Below are positions 1 through 8,930 of a DNA stretch of 10,083 nucleotides, in pieces. The first letter of the stretch is position 1; each line of letters starts with the position of its first letter. The notes beneath the pieces were generated by a model. It was not told the DNA's origin. It was given only the letters and a program-made list of their open reading frames with translations, and made no database searches. The DNA comes from Planctomycetota bacterium (GTDB lineage: Bacteria > Planctomycetota > Phycisphaerae > Sedimentisphaerales > SM23-30). A program made the position numbers and the translations under genes. The DNA lies in NCBI GenBank assembly GCA_029573975.1, contig JAKQBU010000603.1, forward strand, positions 1 to 10,083, read 5' to 3'.

Positions 1-3000
1 CACATACACCGGACATTTGCCCGGATGGCTGCGGCAGAGAGTCTTAAACTGCTCCAGCTTTTTCTTCTCCACATTTTTTTCATCAAACTGGATAAAAACC
101 GCTTCCGTCAGCATCTCCTCCGCACAGTGCATGTCATAGACCGCCTGGACCTTGATCGATGGATCTTCCCGCCGAAAATCCACCGTCCCCCGCAGAAATA
201 CCATCTGATCCATCTGCATCAAATATTCATACAGCGCCAGACTGTCCGGAAAAATCACGCAATCGACGCTGCCGTTCAAATCCTCCAGCGTAAAAATCGC
301 CATCCGCGCCCCCGCGCCCCGCCCGTTCTTGGTAACACAGAAGCGGATCCGCGAAATAATCCCCCCGATAATCACTTCCGTAGTGGCCGGCAATTCCCGC
401 AGCGTGTTCGAATGCGCGGTACTGTAATAATGGATCTTCTCCGCATACTGGGCCAGCGGATGCGAGGTAACATACATCCCCAGCACTTCCTTTTCATTTT
501 GCAGCAGCAGCGACTCCGGCCACGGCGCCACATCCGGCAGCTTGACCGATTCCTGCTTCACTTCCTGATCCTTCTCGAACATATCGAAAAAGCTCATCTG
601 CCCCATTTGCTTGTCTTTTTGCACTTTCGCGCCGTTGGCCATCGCATCTTCCAGTGCCGCCATCATCTGCCCCCGATGGCCCCCCAGGGAGTCGAATGCG
701 CCCGCCTTGATCATCGCTTCCATCGCCCCCCGGTTCACCAGCCGGCTGTCGATCGACTGGCACAAATGATAAATACTTTCAAACGGCCCCGCCTCCTCCC
801 GCGCCCGGATAATCTCTTCCACCGCCCGCACCCCGACTCCTTTCACCGCCGTCAGCCCAAACCGGATATGCTCCCCCTGGCCATTACTGTCCTTAGATTC
901 CTCTTCGGTTGCACCGGCCGTTTTCCCCTTTTTCTTCTTCGTCGGATTCTGCTTGTCATAAATGACCGTAAAATCGGAAAAACTCTCATTGATGTCCGGC
1001 GGCAGAATATCGATCCCCATCTGCCGGCATTCGTCAATATATTCGGCCACCTTCTCCGCCGATCCCATTTCAAAGGTCAGCAGCGCCGCCATGAACTCCG
1101 TCGGATAGTGCGCCTTGAAATACGCCGTTTGAAAGGCCAGAATCGCATATTGGCTGGAGTGGCTCTTGTTGAATCCATAGCCCCCGAACCGCTCGATCAG
1201 CTCAAATATCTCTTTCGCCTTCTCCTGGGCAATCCCTTTCGAAAGGCATCCGGCCAGAAAGGTATCCTGCTCGGCCTGGATGACGCTGTGTTTCTTCTTG
1301 CTGATCGCCTTGATCAGGCGATACGCCCGCGCCAGCGGCAGGTCCCCCAGCCGGTTCAGGATCTGCATCACCTGCTCCTGATACACCATGATCCCGTAGG
1401 TTTCCTTGAGCACCTCTTCCATGATCGGGTGCGGCAGCGACCAGCTCTGCCCGTGCTTGCGGCCATTATAATCCGGAATCAGCGTCATCGGTCCCGGCCG
1501 GTATAACGCATTGGCCGCAATCAAATCTTCGATCCGGTCCGGCCGCATATTCTGCAGCAGATCCCGCATCCCGTCCGATTCAAACTGGAACACGCCCTTC
1601 GTCCGGCCCTCGGCAAACAGTTGCAGGGTCCTGGTATCCGTCAGGTCGATTTCATTCGGCTCGATGTCCACCCCCTTGCCCAGCTTCACCAGTTGCCGCG
1701 CCCGCTCTATTGTCGAAAGCGTCCGCAGCCCCAGAAAATCCATCTTCAGCAGCCCGACCTTCTCCACCGTCGGGCCGTCATATTGCGTGATCAATTCCTC
1801 CGTATCCGCCGCCTTATACAGCGGCAGAAAATTCGTCAGCGGTTCGTCCGCCACCACCACCCCGGCCGCGTGTACCGAGGCATGACGCGCCAGCCCCTCC
1901 AGCCGCTTGCCGATGTCGATTACATTCTGTATTTTCGGGTCCTTTTCGCACCACTCCTTGAGCTGGGGTTCCTGCTCCAGCGCCATCTCCAGCGTAATCC
2001 CCAGCGTATCGGGTACCAGCTTGGCCAGTTTATCCGCCTCGCCCAGCGGCACATTCAGCACCCGGCAGACATCCCGGATCACCGCCCGCGCCTTCATCGT
2101 CCCAAAGGTAATGATCTGCGCCACCTCCCCGTATTTCTTCCGCACATAATCAATCACCTCCGCCCGCCCGTTCTGGCAGATGTCCACGTCAATATCGGGC
2201 ATCTCGCTCCGCTCCGGATCCATGAACCGCTCGAACAGCAATCCGTAACGCAGCGGGTCCACATTCGAGATCCCCAGCGCATAACCCACCACCGTGCCCA
2301 CCCCGCTGCCGCGCGTCCCGCACGGAATCCCCTTCTCCCGCGCATAATGCATGAAATCCCACACGATCAGGAAATAACTGGAAAATCCTTTGCCCCGGAT
2401 TACATCCAGTTCATGGTAGAGCCGGTCCTTGATCTCCTGCGTGACCCGCGGATATTTTTTCTTCAAGCCCTTCAGGCATAATTCCTCCAGGTATTCATCC
2501 GCCGTTTTTTTCGCCGGCGGCCGGAATACCGGCGCATGTTTGGTCTTGAAATCCAGCGTCAGCTCGCAGCTCTCTGCAATTCGTACCGTATTGTCACACG
2601 CCTGCGGCCACTGCGGAAACATCGCCCGCATCTCCGCCGGACTCTTCAGGTACAATTGCGGCGGATATTTCATCCGCTTGTCATCCTCCAGCGTCTTGCC
2701 CGTGCTGATGCAGCACAGCACATCATGCGCCTGATAATCCTCCGCCGTCAGAAAGTGCACATCATTGGTTGCCACCAGAGCCGCCCCCACCTGCTGGGCC
2801 AGATCCGCCAACAGCGGATTCATCGCGTTCTGCTCCTGACAATGGGACTGAATCTCAATAAAAAACCGGTCCTCCCCGAATAATTTCAGATAATATTCCG
2901 CCGTCTTCCGGGCCTGCTCCATATTCCCCTGCGACAGCGCAATCGGAATTTCTCCGCCCAGACAGGCCGAGGTGCAGATCAATCCCTCCTGAAACTGTTC

Positions 3001-3384
3001 CAGTACCGCCCGGTCAATCCGCGGCCGATAGTAAAATCCCTCCAGATACCCGATACTCGCCAGCTTCAATAAATTCTTATACCCCTGCACGTTCTGGGCC
3101 AGCAGAATCAGATGAAAACCCGCATCACTGATGCCCCGGGCTTCCCGGTCCGTCCGGGCGCCCGGTGCCATATACGCCTCCATCCCGATAATCGGCTTTA
3201 TCCCCGCTTCCAGCGCCTGGTTGTAAAAAGCAATTGCCCCAAACAGATTCCCGTGATCGGTTATCGCTAAACTGTCCATTCCCAGTTCTTTACAGCGATT
3301 CACCAGCTTCTTGATGCTGTTCGCCCCGTCCAGCAAACTGTATTCGCTGTGGACGTGCAGGTGTGCAAATCCTCGATCTTCCAT
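1..3384 (-). CDS. dnaE: DNA polymerase III alpha subunit, DnaE type (3' end cut by window edge)
   Basis: Replicative DNA polymerase catalytic subunit, cytoplasmic, working with the sliding clamp. I translated the minus strand by hand: 1128 codons are open to the window edge, against about 1160 residues in E. coli, so only a short C-terminal piece is missing. Residues 5-215 are a PHP domain with HLHVH, TDHGN and NDVH motifs. The palm carries PDIDVD at 396-401 (first two Asp catalytic) and KMDFLGL with the third catalytic Asp at 549. RPGPM (629-633) and FNKSHSSQYA follow. A helix-hairpin-helix GLTAVKGVG lies at 843-851, a clamp-binding-like QMSFF at 929-933 and an OB fold from about 1002. The start at 3384 gives MEDRGFAHLHVHSEYS, which matches the E. 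coli N-terminus in length, and it has an AGGAAGG ribosome site. An in-frame ATG at 3408 would add eight residues but has no good SD. A charged linker at 809-838 is unusual. There is no intein. Assignment is secure. Confidence 0.97.
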   Translation of the reverse strand, partial: MEDRGFAHLHVHSEYSLLDGANSIKKLVNRCKELGMDSLAITDHGNLFGAIAFYNQALEAGIKPIIGMEAYMAPGARTDREARGISDAGFHLILLAQNVQGYKNLLKLASIGYLEGFYYRPRIDRAVLEQFQEGLICTSACLGGEIPIALSQGNMEQARKTAEYYLKLFGEDRFFIEIQSHCQEQNAMNPLLADLAQQVGAALVATNDVHFLTAEDYQAHDVLCCISTGKTLEDDKRMKYPPQLYLKSPAEMRAMFPQWPQACDNTVRIAESCELTLDFKTKHAPVFRPPAKKTADEYLEELCLKGLKKKYPRVTQEIKDRLYHELDVIRGKGFSSYFLIVWDFMHYAREKGIPCGTRGSGVGTVVGYALGISNVDPLRYGLLFERFMDPERSEMPDIDVDICQNGRAEVIDYVRKKYGEVAQIITFGTMKARAVIRDVCRVLNVPLGEADKLAKLVPDTLGITLEMALEQEPQLKEWCEKDPKIQNVIDIGKRLEGLARHASVHAAGVVVADEPLTNFLPLYKAADTEELITQYDGPTVEKVGLLKMDFLGLRTLSTIERARQLVKLGKGVDIEPNEIDLTDTRTLQLFAEGRTKGVFQFESDGMRDLLQNMRPDRIEDLIAANALYRPGPMTLIPDYNGRKHGQSWSLPHPIMEEVLKETYGIMVYQEQVMQILNRLGDLPLARAYRLIKAISKKKHSVIQAEQDTFLAGCLSKGIAQEKAKEIFELIERFGGYGFNKSHSSQYAILAFQTAYFKAHYPTEFMAALLTFEMGSAEKVAEYIDECRQMGIDILPPDINESFSDFTVIYDKQNPTKKKKGKTAGATEEESKDSNGQGEHIRFGLTAVKGVGVRAVEEIIRAREEAGPFESIYHLCQSIDSRLVNRGAMEAMIKAGAFDSLGGHRGQMMAALEDAMANGAKVQKDKQMGQMSFFDMFEKDQEVKQESVKLPDVAPWPESLLLQNEKEVLGMYVTSHPLAQYAEKIHYYSTAHSNTLRELPATTEVIIGGIISRIRFCVTKNGRGAGARMAIFTLEDLNGSVDCVIFPDSLALYEYLMQMDQMVFLRGTVDFRREDPSIKVQAVYDMHCAEEMLTEAVFIQFDEKNVEKKKLEQFKTLCRSHPGKCPVYV

Positions 3385-3388
3385 GATA

Positions 3389-3395
3389 CCTTCCT
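3389..3395 (-). promoter_or_regulatory. Ribosome binding site of dnaE (decides start)
   Basis: AGGAAGG on the minus strand lies 4 bases before the ATG at 3384. The alternative upstream ATG at 3408 has only a weak GGCGG-like stretch before it. Together with the N-terminal alignment to E. coli DnaE, this favours the downstream start. Confidence 0.65.
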
Positions 3396-3423
3396 GATTC
3401 TCTGCCATCCGGGCCGCCAGATG

Positions 3424-3438
3424 CCGGTTCAAAACCGG
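3424..3438. repeat. Short perfect inverted repeat upstream of dnaE
   Basis: CCGGTT-CAA-AACCGG: six-base arms and a three-base centre, about 40 bases before the dnaE start. It could be an operator or a small hairpin in the dnaE leader. A dyad this short can occur by chance. Confidence 0.3.
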
Positions 3439-3471
3439 TCACAAACCACCCGGTAATTTCTATAACCTCAT

Positions 3472-3502
3472 AATATACATATGCTTACGTTGCTTTATCC
3501 AA
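3472..3502 (-). promoter_or_regulatory. Possible dnaE promoter
   Basis: On the minus strand TTGGAT (3497-3502) and TATATT (3472-3477) resemble -35 and -10 boxes. The spacer is 19 bases, longer than the ideal 17. It lies about 90 bases before the dnaE start in AT-rich sequence. Weak call. Confidence 0.25.
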
Positions 3503-3566
3503 AAACGGACTCATCCCAACGTCTATCACCCTTCCTATCATATCCCGATATCGCTCCGCTCTCAAC

Positions 3567-3582
3567 GGTAAAAATCTTTACC
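3567..3582. repeat. Perfect dyad upstream of acs promoters
   Basis: GGTAAA-AATC-TTTACC: six-base arms with a four-base centre, ending about 20 bases before the candidate acs -35 at 3603. The position suits an activator or repressor site. No regulator is identified and chance is possible. Confidence 0.3.
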
Positions 3583-3602
3583 CCCAAATTCCCTCTGCGA
3601 CT

Positions 3603-3631
3603 ATGACTTTTCCCGATGTAGCACCTATAAT
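3603..3631 (+). promoter_or_regulatory. Candidate upstream acs promoter
   Basis: ATGACT (3603-3608, four of six bases matching TTGACA), a 17-base spacer, then a perfect TATAAT (3626-3631). Transcription from here would give a leader of about 220 bases before acs. Confidence 0.4.
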
Positions 3632-3677
3632 TATCCGGATGATATATGCTGTACCCCTAAAATTTCCCAAAATATGT

Positions 3678-3706
3678 TTGCTTGGCCATATAATAATGAC
3701 TATACT
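3678..3706 (+). promoter_or_regulatory. Candidate proximal acs promoter
   Basis: TTGCTT (3678-3683), a 17-base spacer and TATACT (3701-3706, five of six matching TATAAT), in very AT-rich DNA. Predicted initiation near 3713 leaves a leader of about 145 bases. It may act in tandem with the box pair at 3603-3631. Confidence 0.4.
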
Positions 3707-3858
3707 CAAGTTCTTTATATAAGTGAGATTTTATGCTGTTTATTGTGTTTAAATGGTGTTATCATAATCGCTGCATTGATCTGCAACGGGACTCAGCTCA
3801 GGATAGTCGTTTATATTTTTTACAACGTCTCAGGTAATTTTTTAGAAGGAGCCTAACT

Positions 3859-5814
<1,956 letters not shown>

Positions 5815-5841
5815 ATTTTTTATCGGCGAACCCCCAAAACC

Positions 5842-5876
5842 AAAACGGCAGAGCCTAACAAAGCTCTGCCGTTTTT
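5842..5876. terminator. Strong intrinsic terminator after acs, probably bidirectional
   Basis: A perfect 13-base-pair stem pairs AAAACGGCAGAGC (5842-5854) with GCTCTGCCGTTTT (5863-5875) around an eight-base loop. The plus strand runs into TTTTT at 5872-5876. It lies 27 bases after the acs stop. Read on the minus strand, the stem is followed by GG and TTTT, so it may also stop transcripts from the convergent SH3b gene ending at 5944. The plus-strand role is the more certain. Confidence 0.9.
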
Positions 5877-5943
5877 CTATTCTTCCCGACCCGGCAAGGA
5901 TCCAACTCCTTGAGGCGGTTAGTTTCCCGTATATATTCTCACC

Positions 5944-7395
5944 TTATTGCTGAGGCATTTCCACCAGGCTGGTAACCTGAATTACCCGTATCTTGCTGAA
6001 GGTGTCCAGCTCAGACGGCCCCGACAGGGTGACTTTTTTCCCCACCCATTGCGCCAGATCCAAACCCTCCGCCTGCGCCACCGCGTAATAAAGAATCTGT
6101 TCCTGATCGTCTAATACCAGATACCGCCGGTTTTTATTGGGCGCCGTAAAAATCGAAGACTCGGCAATCCGCCCCGTCACCACCAGGTCTTCCACTTTAA
6201 GGGGCTTCACTTCCGCCGCCAGCTTCTGTAGATTGTCATGGATACCGGTGATCGTCACGGCCAGCGTTTGATCCTGCTGCTGGGACTTCCGCTGAATGTC
6301 CTGGGCCATCATGCTGATTTCCACCCGCCGCTTAAGGGTCTGCGCGGTGCTTTTGATCGTTGGATAAGGGGTGGTTTCGATGAGCTTGGTCAGTTTTTCA
6401 CCAATCTCCGCGTAGTTGCGCTCCAGAATGGGTTTTTCCAGTTCCTGCCGCAGCATCTCCGCCGCCTCCCGGTATATTTGCCGGTCCTGTTCGGCGGTGG
6501 TTCGGGCTCTATCCCCGGCGGGAACCACTGCCGCCGCTGACGGCGCCTCCGGTTCGGAAATCCCTTCCTCCAGAATGGCTTCTTTGGCATCGGTCACATA
6601 ATTTTCGATCACATCGGTCGTTACCGGTTTCTCCCGCTTGACGTAATCCAGGGCGATCCAGAAAAAACAGCCGGGCGGGCAGATGATCTGGTAATAATCA
6701 TCCCGCTGCCCGATAATCTGGACAATGCTGCCCTTATTCAGCCGGGTCTGCACCACATCCGCGTTGGCCGGCGGGACCTTGATGCTCCCGGCCCGCACTC
6801 GCACATTGTCCGCATTGACCGCGCCCAAAATGGTTTTTTGCCCGATCAGGCTTTGCAAATCCGCGGCGGAGGATCCTTCCGTAACGCCTGCTGCCGCCGG
6901 GGCCGAAACCTCCCCGCTTTCCTTCATCAAATCCGGCTGCGAGCCTTCCAGCACCTTTTGCAGATCCACAAAATTTTTCGCAATATAGCTGAAGCACTGC
7001 GGGGTCGGGTAGATCTTGGCCCAGTTATTGATGCCCCGTTGTTCCTGATGGACGATGACTTTATCCCCTTTGTTGAGAAAACCGATGGGATAATACGGTT
7101 CAGCCGGCCCCGAGCGGATATTGATTCGTTCCCCCGTAATGATACCCACATAAGGTTCAAATTCCTTTTCCGTTTTCGGGATGGATACCGTTACTTTGGC
7201 TTCTTCGCTTGCTGTCGCCGCCGCATCCGGTTCGGCAGACACAGGTGCCGCCGCCGGCTCTGCCGCTACGGTCGGCGAAACCGGCGTCTGCTCAGCCGCC
7301 GGCGCTGACTCCTGCGCCATCACCACCTGCACCGCCCCAATCAGCAGGACCATTCCCAAAAACCCCATAATAGATATTCGTTTCATGACCGGCAT
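5944..7395 (-). CDS. Exported tandem SH3b-domain protein with helical region and OB-like C-terminus
   Basis: 483 residues, function unknown. An N-terminal signal peptide (MPVMKR, a hydrophobic core to about residue 25, likely cleavage after VMA at 27) is followed by an Ala/Pro/Glu-rich linker to about 75, as in proteins that cross the periplasm. Residues 81-146 and 188-252 are two bacterial SH3 folds, each with an N-x-R-x-G-type opening (INIRSG, VRVRAG) and matching closing segments (CFSYIAKNFV, CFFWIALDYV) with one Cys each. A charged helical, possibly coiled-coil stretch covers about 295-392, and 402-475 resembles a small OB-type beta domain. SH3b domains often bind cell-wall peptides, so envelope or peptidoglycan association is an inference. 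I chose the start at 7395 because GGGAG lies seven bases upstream; the longer frame to 7458 would begin upstream of the predicted transcription start. No catalytic motif is visible. Confidence 0.85.
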   Translation of the reverse strand: MPVMKRISIMGFLGMVLLIGAVQVVMAQESAPAAEQTPVSPTVAAEPAAAPVSAEPDAAATASEEAKVTVSIPKTEKEFEPYVGIITGERINIRSGPAEPYYPIGFLNKGDKVIVHQEQRGINNWAKIYPTPQCFSYIAKNFVDLQKVLEGSQPDLMKESGEVSAPAAAGVTEGSSAADLQSLIGQKTILGAVNADNVRVRAGSIKVPPANADVVQTRLNKGSIVQIIGQRDDYYQIICPPGCFFWIALDYVKREKPVTTDVIENYVTDAKEAILEEGISEPEAPSAAAVVPAGDRARTTAEQDRQIYREAAEMLRQELEKPILERNYAEIGEKLTKLIETTPYPTIKSTAQTLKRRVEISMMAQDIQRKSQQQDQTLAVTITGIHDNLQKLAAEVKPLKVEDLVVTGRIAESSIFTAPNKNRRYLVLDDQEQILYYAVAQAEGLDLAQWVGKKVTLSGPSELDTFSKIRVIQVTSLVEMPQQ

Positions 7396-7402
7396 GTCGT
7401 TT

Positions 7403-7407
7403 CTCCC
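7403..7407 (-). promoter_or_regulatory. Ribosome binding site of the SH3b gene (decides start)
   Basis: GGGAG on the minus strand lies seven bases before the ATG at 7395. It is too far from the next in-frame ATG (7386), and it puts the signal peptide at the very N-terminus. Confidence 0.6.
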
Positions 7408-7458
7408 AAAAAAGCAACTAAACTGGTTTTCTACATTTTTTCCACGTTTTGGAACCAT

Positions 7459-7487
7459 ACCATAGCACAGTCGCCCGTTTCTGTCAA
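7459..7487 (-). promoter_or_regulatory. Sigma70-type promoter of the SH3b gene
   Basis: On the minus strand a perfect TTGACA (7482-7487), a 17-base spacer and TATGGT (7459-7464, four of six). Initiation near 7452 gives a leader of about 57 bases to the start at 7395. ACCATA on the plus strand is repeated at 7454-7459, so a second -10 register five bases downstream is possible. Confidence 0.65.
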
Positions 7488-7517
7488 TGTAAAAGCCTTA
7501 CATTTCACGAAACACCC

Positions 7518-7545
7518 TTGCACAGCCGATATAACTTGATACAAT
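7518..7545 (+). promoter_or_regulatory. Candidate rhomboid promoter
   Basis: TTGCAC (7518-7523), a 16-base spacer and TACAAT (7540-7545, five of six) in AT-rich sequence. The -35 match is only moderate. Initiation near 7552 would give a leader of about 170 bases containing all the dyads listed for this intergenic region. Confidence 0.4.
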
Positions 7546-7574
7546 ATATGGAAATATAAATAGTTACCAAACTG

Positions 7575-7586
7575 GACGGAACCGTC
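7575..7586. repeat. GACG-N4-CGTC palindrome, copy 1
   Basis: GACGG-AA-CCGTC, five-base arms, followed by AAAAG. It shares the core GACG-N4-CGTCAAA with the palindrome centred 77 bases downstream at 7657. Confidence 0.45.
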
Positions 7587-7648
7587 AAAAGTCGATATTG
7601 ACACCCAAAAAGGACTCTGGCTTCCCAATAACAAGGGATCGAAGAGCT

Positions 7649-7666
7649 TTTGACGCTGGCGTCAAA
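7649..7666. repeat. GACG-N4-CGTC palindrome, copy 2 (extended)
   Basis: TTTGACGC-TG-GCGTCAAA: perfect eight-base arms around a two-base centre, so it looks like a protein-binding dyad or a tight hairpin. Its left arm can also pair with CGTCAAAAG at 7583-7591 in a nine-base alternative helix. Confidence 0.55.
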
Positions 7667-7722
7667 CTGGTAAACCAGGTAAAATACCCCTTGGAAAGGT
7701 TTGGGCCTGGCCCGAAACAACG

Positions 7723-8895
7723 ATGTTTATCCCGATAGGCACTGACAACCCCCTGAAACACCGCCCGCTGGTCAATTACGCCCTGATTATCATCAATTGC
7801 GTCGTTTTCTTCTTTACCATGCGGTTTGCCGCCGGACAAGGCACTCCCCAGCAGCAGAAACTGTTCCATGAGCTGATGCTGGTACCTACCGATCCTCGTT
7901 TGTTTCAATATATCACCTATGCTTTTTTACACGGTGGATGGATGCATCTCATCGGCAACATGCTCTTCCTTTATATCTTTGGCAATAATGTTAATGATAA
8001 ACTGGGAAATCTGGGGTATCTGCTCTTATACCTGGCCGGCGGCGTTGTCAGCGGCATCGGGCATTCGTTCCTGGCCGCCCATCCGGTCCTGGGGGCTTCC
8101 GGGGCCGTCGCGGCCGTCACAGGGGCCTATATGGTGCTGTTTCCCAAAACCTATGTCCATATTCTCTATATCATTTTTTTCATCGGCACCACCGACATCC
8201 CTGCCATTTATTTTATCCTGCTGAAGCTGATTATTTTCGATAACATTCTTTCGCCCAAATTTTATGGGGCGGAAAACATTGCCTATTCGGCCCATCTGGC
8301 CGGCTACGCCTTCGGTATTCTGATACCCCTGGCGATGCTGGCGTTCAGGATACTGCCCCACAGCCATTATGACCTCTGGGCAGTGGTCCAGCGCTACCGC
8401 CGCCGGACCCAATACAACCATATGGTCAACCAGGGCTACGATCCCTTTGGCGGCGCCCCGCCCCGGCGTAAATGGGTGAACATCAAAATCAAAAACGAAA
8501 ATACCGCCCACCCCCAGGCCGAGAAAATCATGGAATTGCGGACCGATATATCGGATGCCATCAGCCGGTCCGACATTGCCGGGGCTGCCGAGCTATACCT
8601 GGAGCTGATAGAAATCGACTCCCGGCAGATCCTCCCTCTCCAGCAGCAACTGGATATTGCCAATAAACTCATGCACACCGGCCGCCATTCGCAAGCCGCC
8701 CATGCCTACGAAATTTTTATCCAGCATTATCCCCAGTATCATTTCCTGGAACAGGTCCAACTGATGCTCGGCCTGCTGTATAGCCGTTATCTGCACGAGG
8801 AGCCGCCCGCCCGCAAACATCTGGAAGCCGCCCTCCTCAAACTCACCGACCCCGCCCAGCGGCAAATGTGCCAGGACGAATTAAACCGCCTGTAA
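7723..8895 (+). CDS. Rhomboid-family intramembrane serine protease with TPR-like C-terminal tail
   Basis: 390 residues. The rhomboid domain (about 1-212) cleaves membrane proteins within the inner membrane. The family signature is complete: HLIGN (75-79, His and oxyanion Asn four apart), the nucleophile motif GASG with Ser 126, and the catalytic His 191 in YSAHLAGYAFG. Hydrophobic segments lie near 16-34, 75-90, 98-118, 122-140, 145-176 and 185-211. The opening MFIPIGTDNPL is typical of bacterial rhomboids, which supports this start, although there is no SD: the nearest purine run, GGAAAGG (7693-7699), is 23 bases away, with a GC dyad between. Residues 213-260 are a basic linker. From about 264 to 390 the protein is soluble and helical, with TPR-like pairs (AAELYLELIEID, QAAHAYEIFIQHYP), so it probably binds a partner in the cytoplasm. 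The substrate is unknown. No terminator is evident after the gene. Confidence 0.93.
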   Translation: MFIPIGTDNPLKHRPLVNYALIIINCVVFFFTMRFAAGQGTPQQQKLFHELMLVPTDPRLFQYITYAFLHGGWMHLIGNMLFLYIFGNNVNDKLGNLGYLLLYLAGGVVSGIGHSFLAAHPVLGASGAVAAVTGAYMVLFPKTYVHILYIIFFIGTTDIPAIYFILLKLIIFDNILSPKFYGAENIAYSAHLAGYAFGILIPLAMLAFRILPHSHYDLWAVVQRYRRRTQYNHMVNQGYDPFGGAPPRRKWVNIKIKNENTAHPQAEKIMELRTDISDAISRSDIAGAAELYLELIEIDSRQILPLQQQLDIANKLMHTGRHSQAAHAYEIFIQHYPQYHFLEQVQLMLGLLYSRYLHEEPPARKHLEAALLKLTDPAQRQMCQDELNRL

Positions 8896-8930
8896 GATAA
8901 ATTAATCAGAATCCATTTCGATGTGAGAAC

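Larger units (their letters stand above)
3385..3858. other. Divergent intergenic region between dnaE and acs
   Basis: This 474-base stretch is clearly more AT-rich than the flanking genes, especially from 3640 onward. It holds no gene I can support. What I see are sigma70-like promoter candidates for acs (3603-3631 and 3678-3706), a weaker one for dnaE (3472-3502), two short perfect dyads (3424-3438 and 3567-3582) and the strong acs ribosome site (AGAAGGAG at 3844-3851, seven bases before the ATG). A 60-codon open frame at 3674-3856 is probably chance. Confidence 0.6.
7396..7722. other. Divergent intergenic region between SH3b gene and rhomboid gene
   Basis: 327 bases with no gene I can support. 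It contains the SH3b promoter (minus), a candidate rhomboid promoter (plus, 7518-7545), and then in the presumed rhomboid leader a run of dyads: GACGG-AA-CCGTC (7575-7586), TTTGACGC-TG-GCGTCAAA (7649-7666), CTGGT-AA-ACCAG (7667-7678) and GGGCC-T-GGCCC just before the start codon. I do not recognise a known riboswitch class. Confidence 0.6.

Noticed and set aside
25..1506. 493-codon plus-strand open frame
   Set aside because: It is the codon-aligned antisense of dnaE, whose minus-strand translation carries all polymerase motifs. Its His/Arg/Pro-rich composition is typical of a shadow.
1621..2481. 286-codon plus-strand open frame
   Set aside because: Also the codon-aligned antisense of dnaE, over the catalytic palm. 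No domain character and the same Arg/His/Gln bias.
3674..3856. 60-codon plus-strand frame with a hydrophobic centre just before acs
   Set aside because: It overlaps the promoter candidate and ends within the acs ribosome site. It has no SD, and the hydrophobicity is expected from AT-rich DNA.
7396..7458. Longer start for the SH3b protein (ATG at 7458)
   Set aside because: It would put 21 polar residues before the signal peptide, has no SD, and its start overlaps the -10 region, upstream of the predicted transcription start.
7560..7720. Possible tRNA or known riboswitch in the dyad-rich stretch
   Set aside because: The hairpins do not form a cloverleaf, there is no T-loop consensus, and I recognise no riboswitch core.
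7585..7908. 107-codon minus-strand frame across the rhomboid start, and nearby minus frames at 7505-7720 and 7431-7634
   Set aside because: They are antisense to the rhomboid N-terminus or run through the promoter and dyad region. No SD or recognisable domain.
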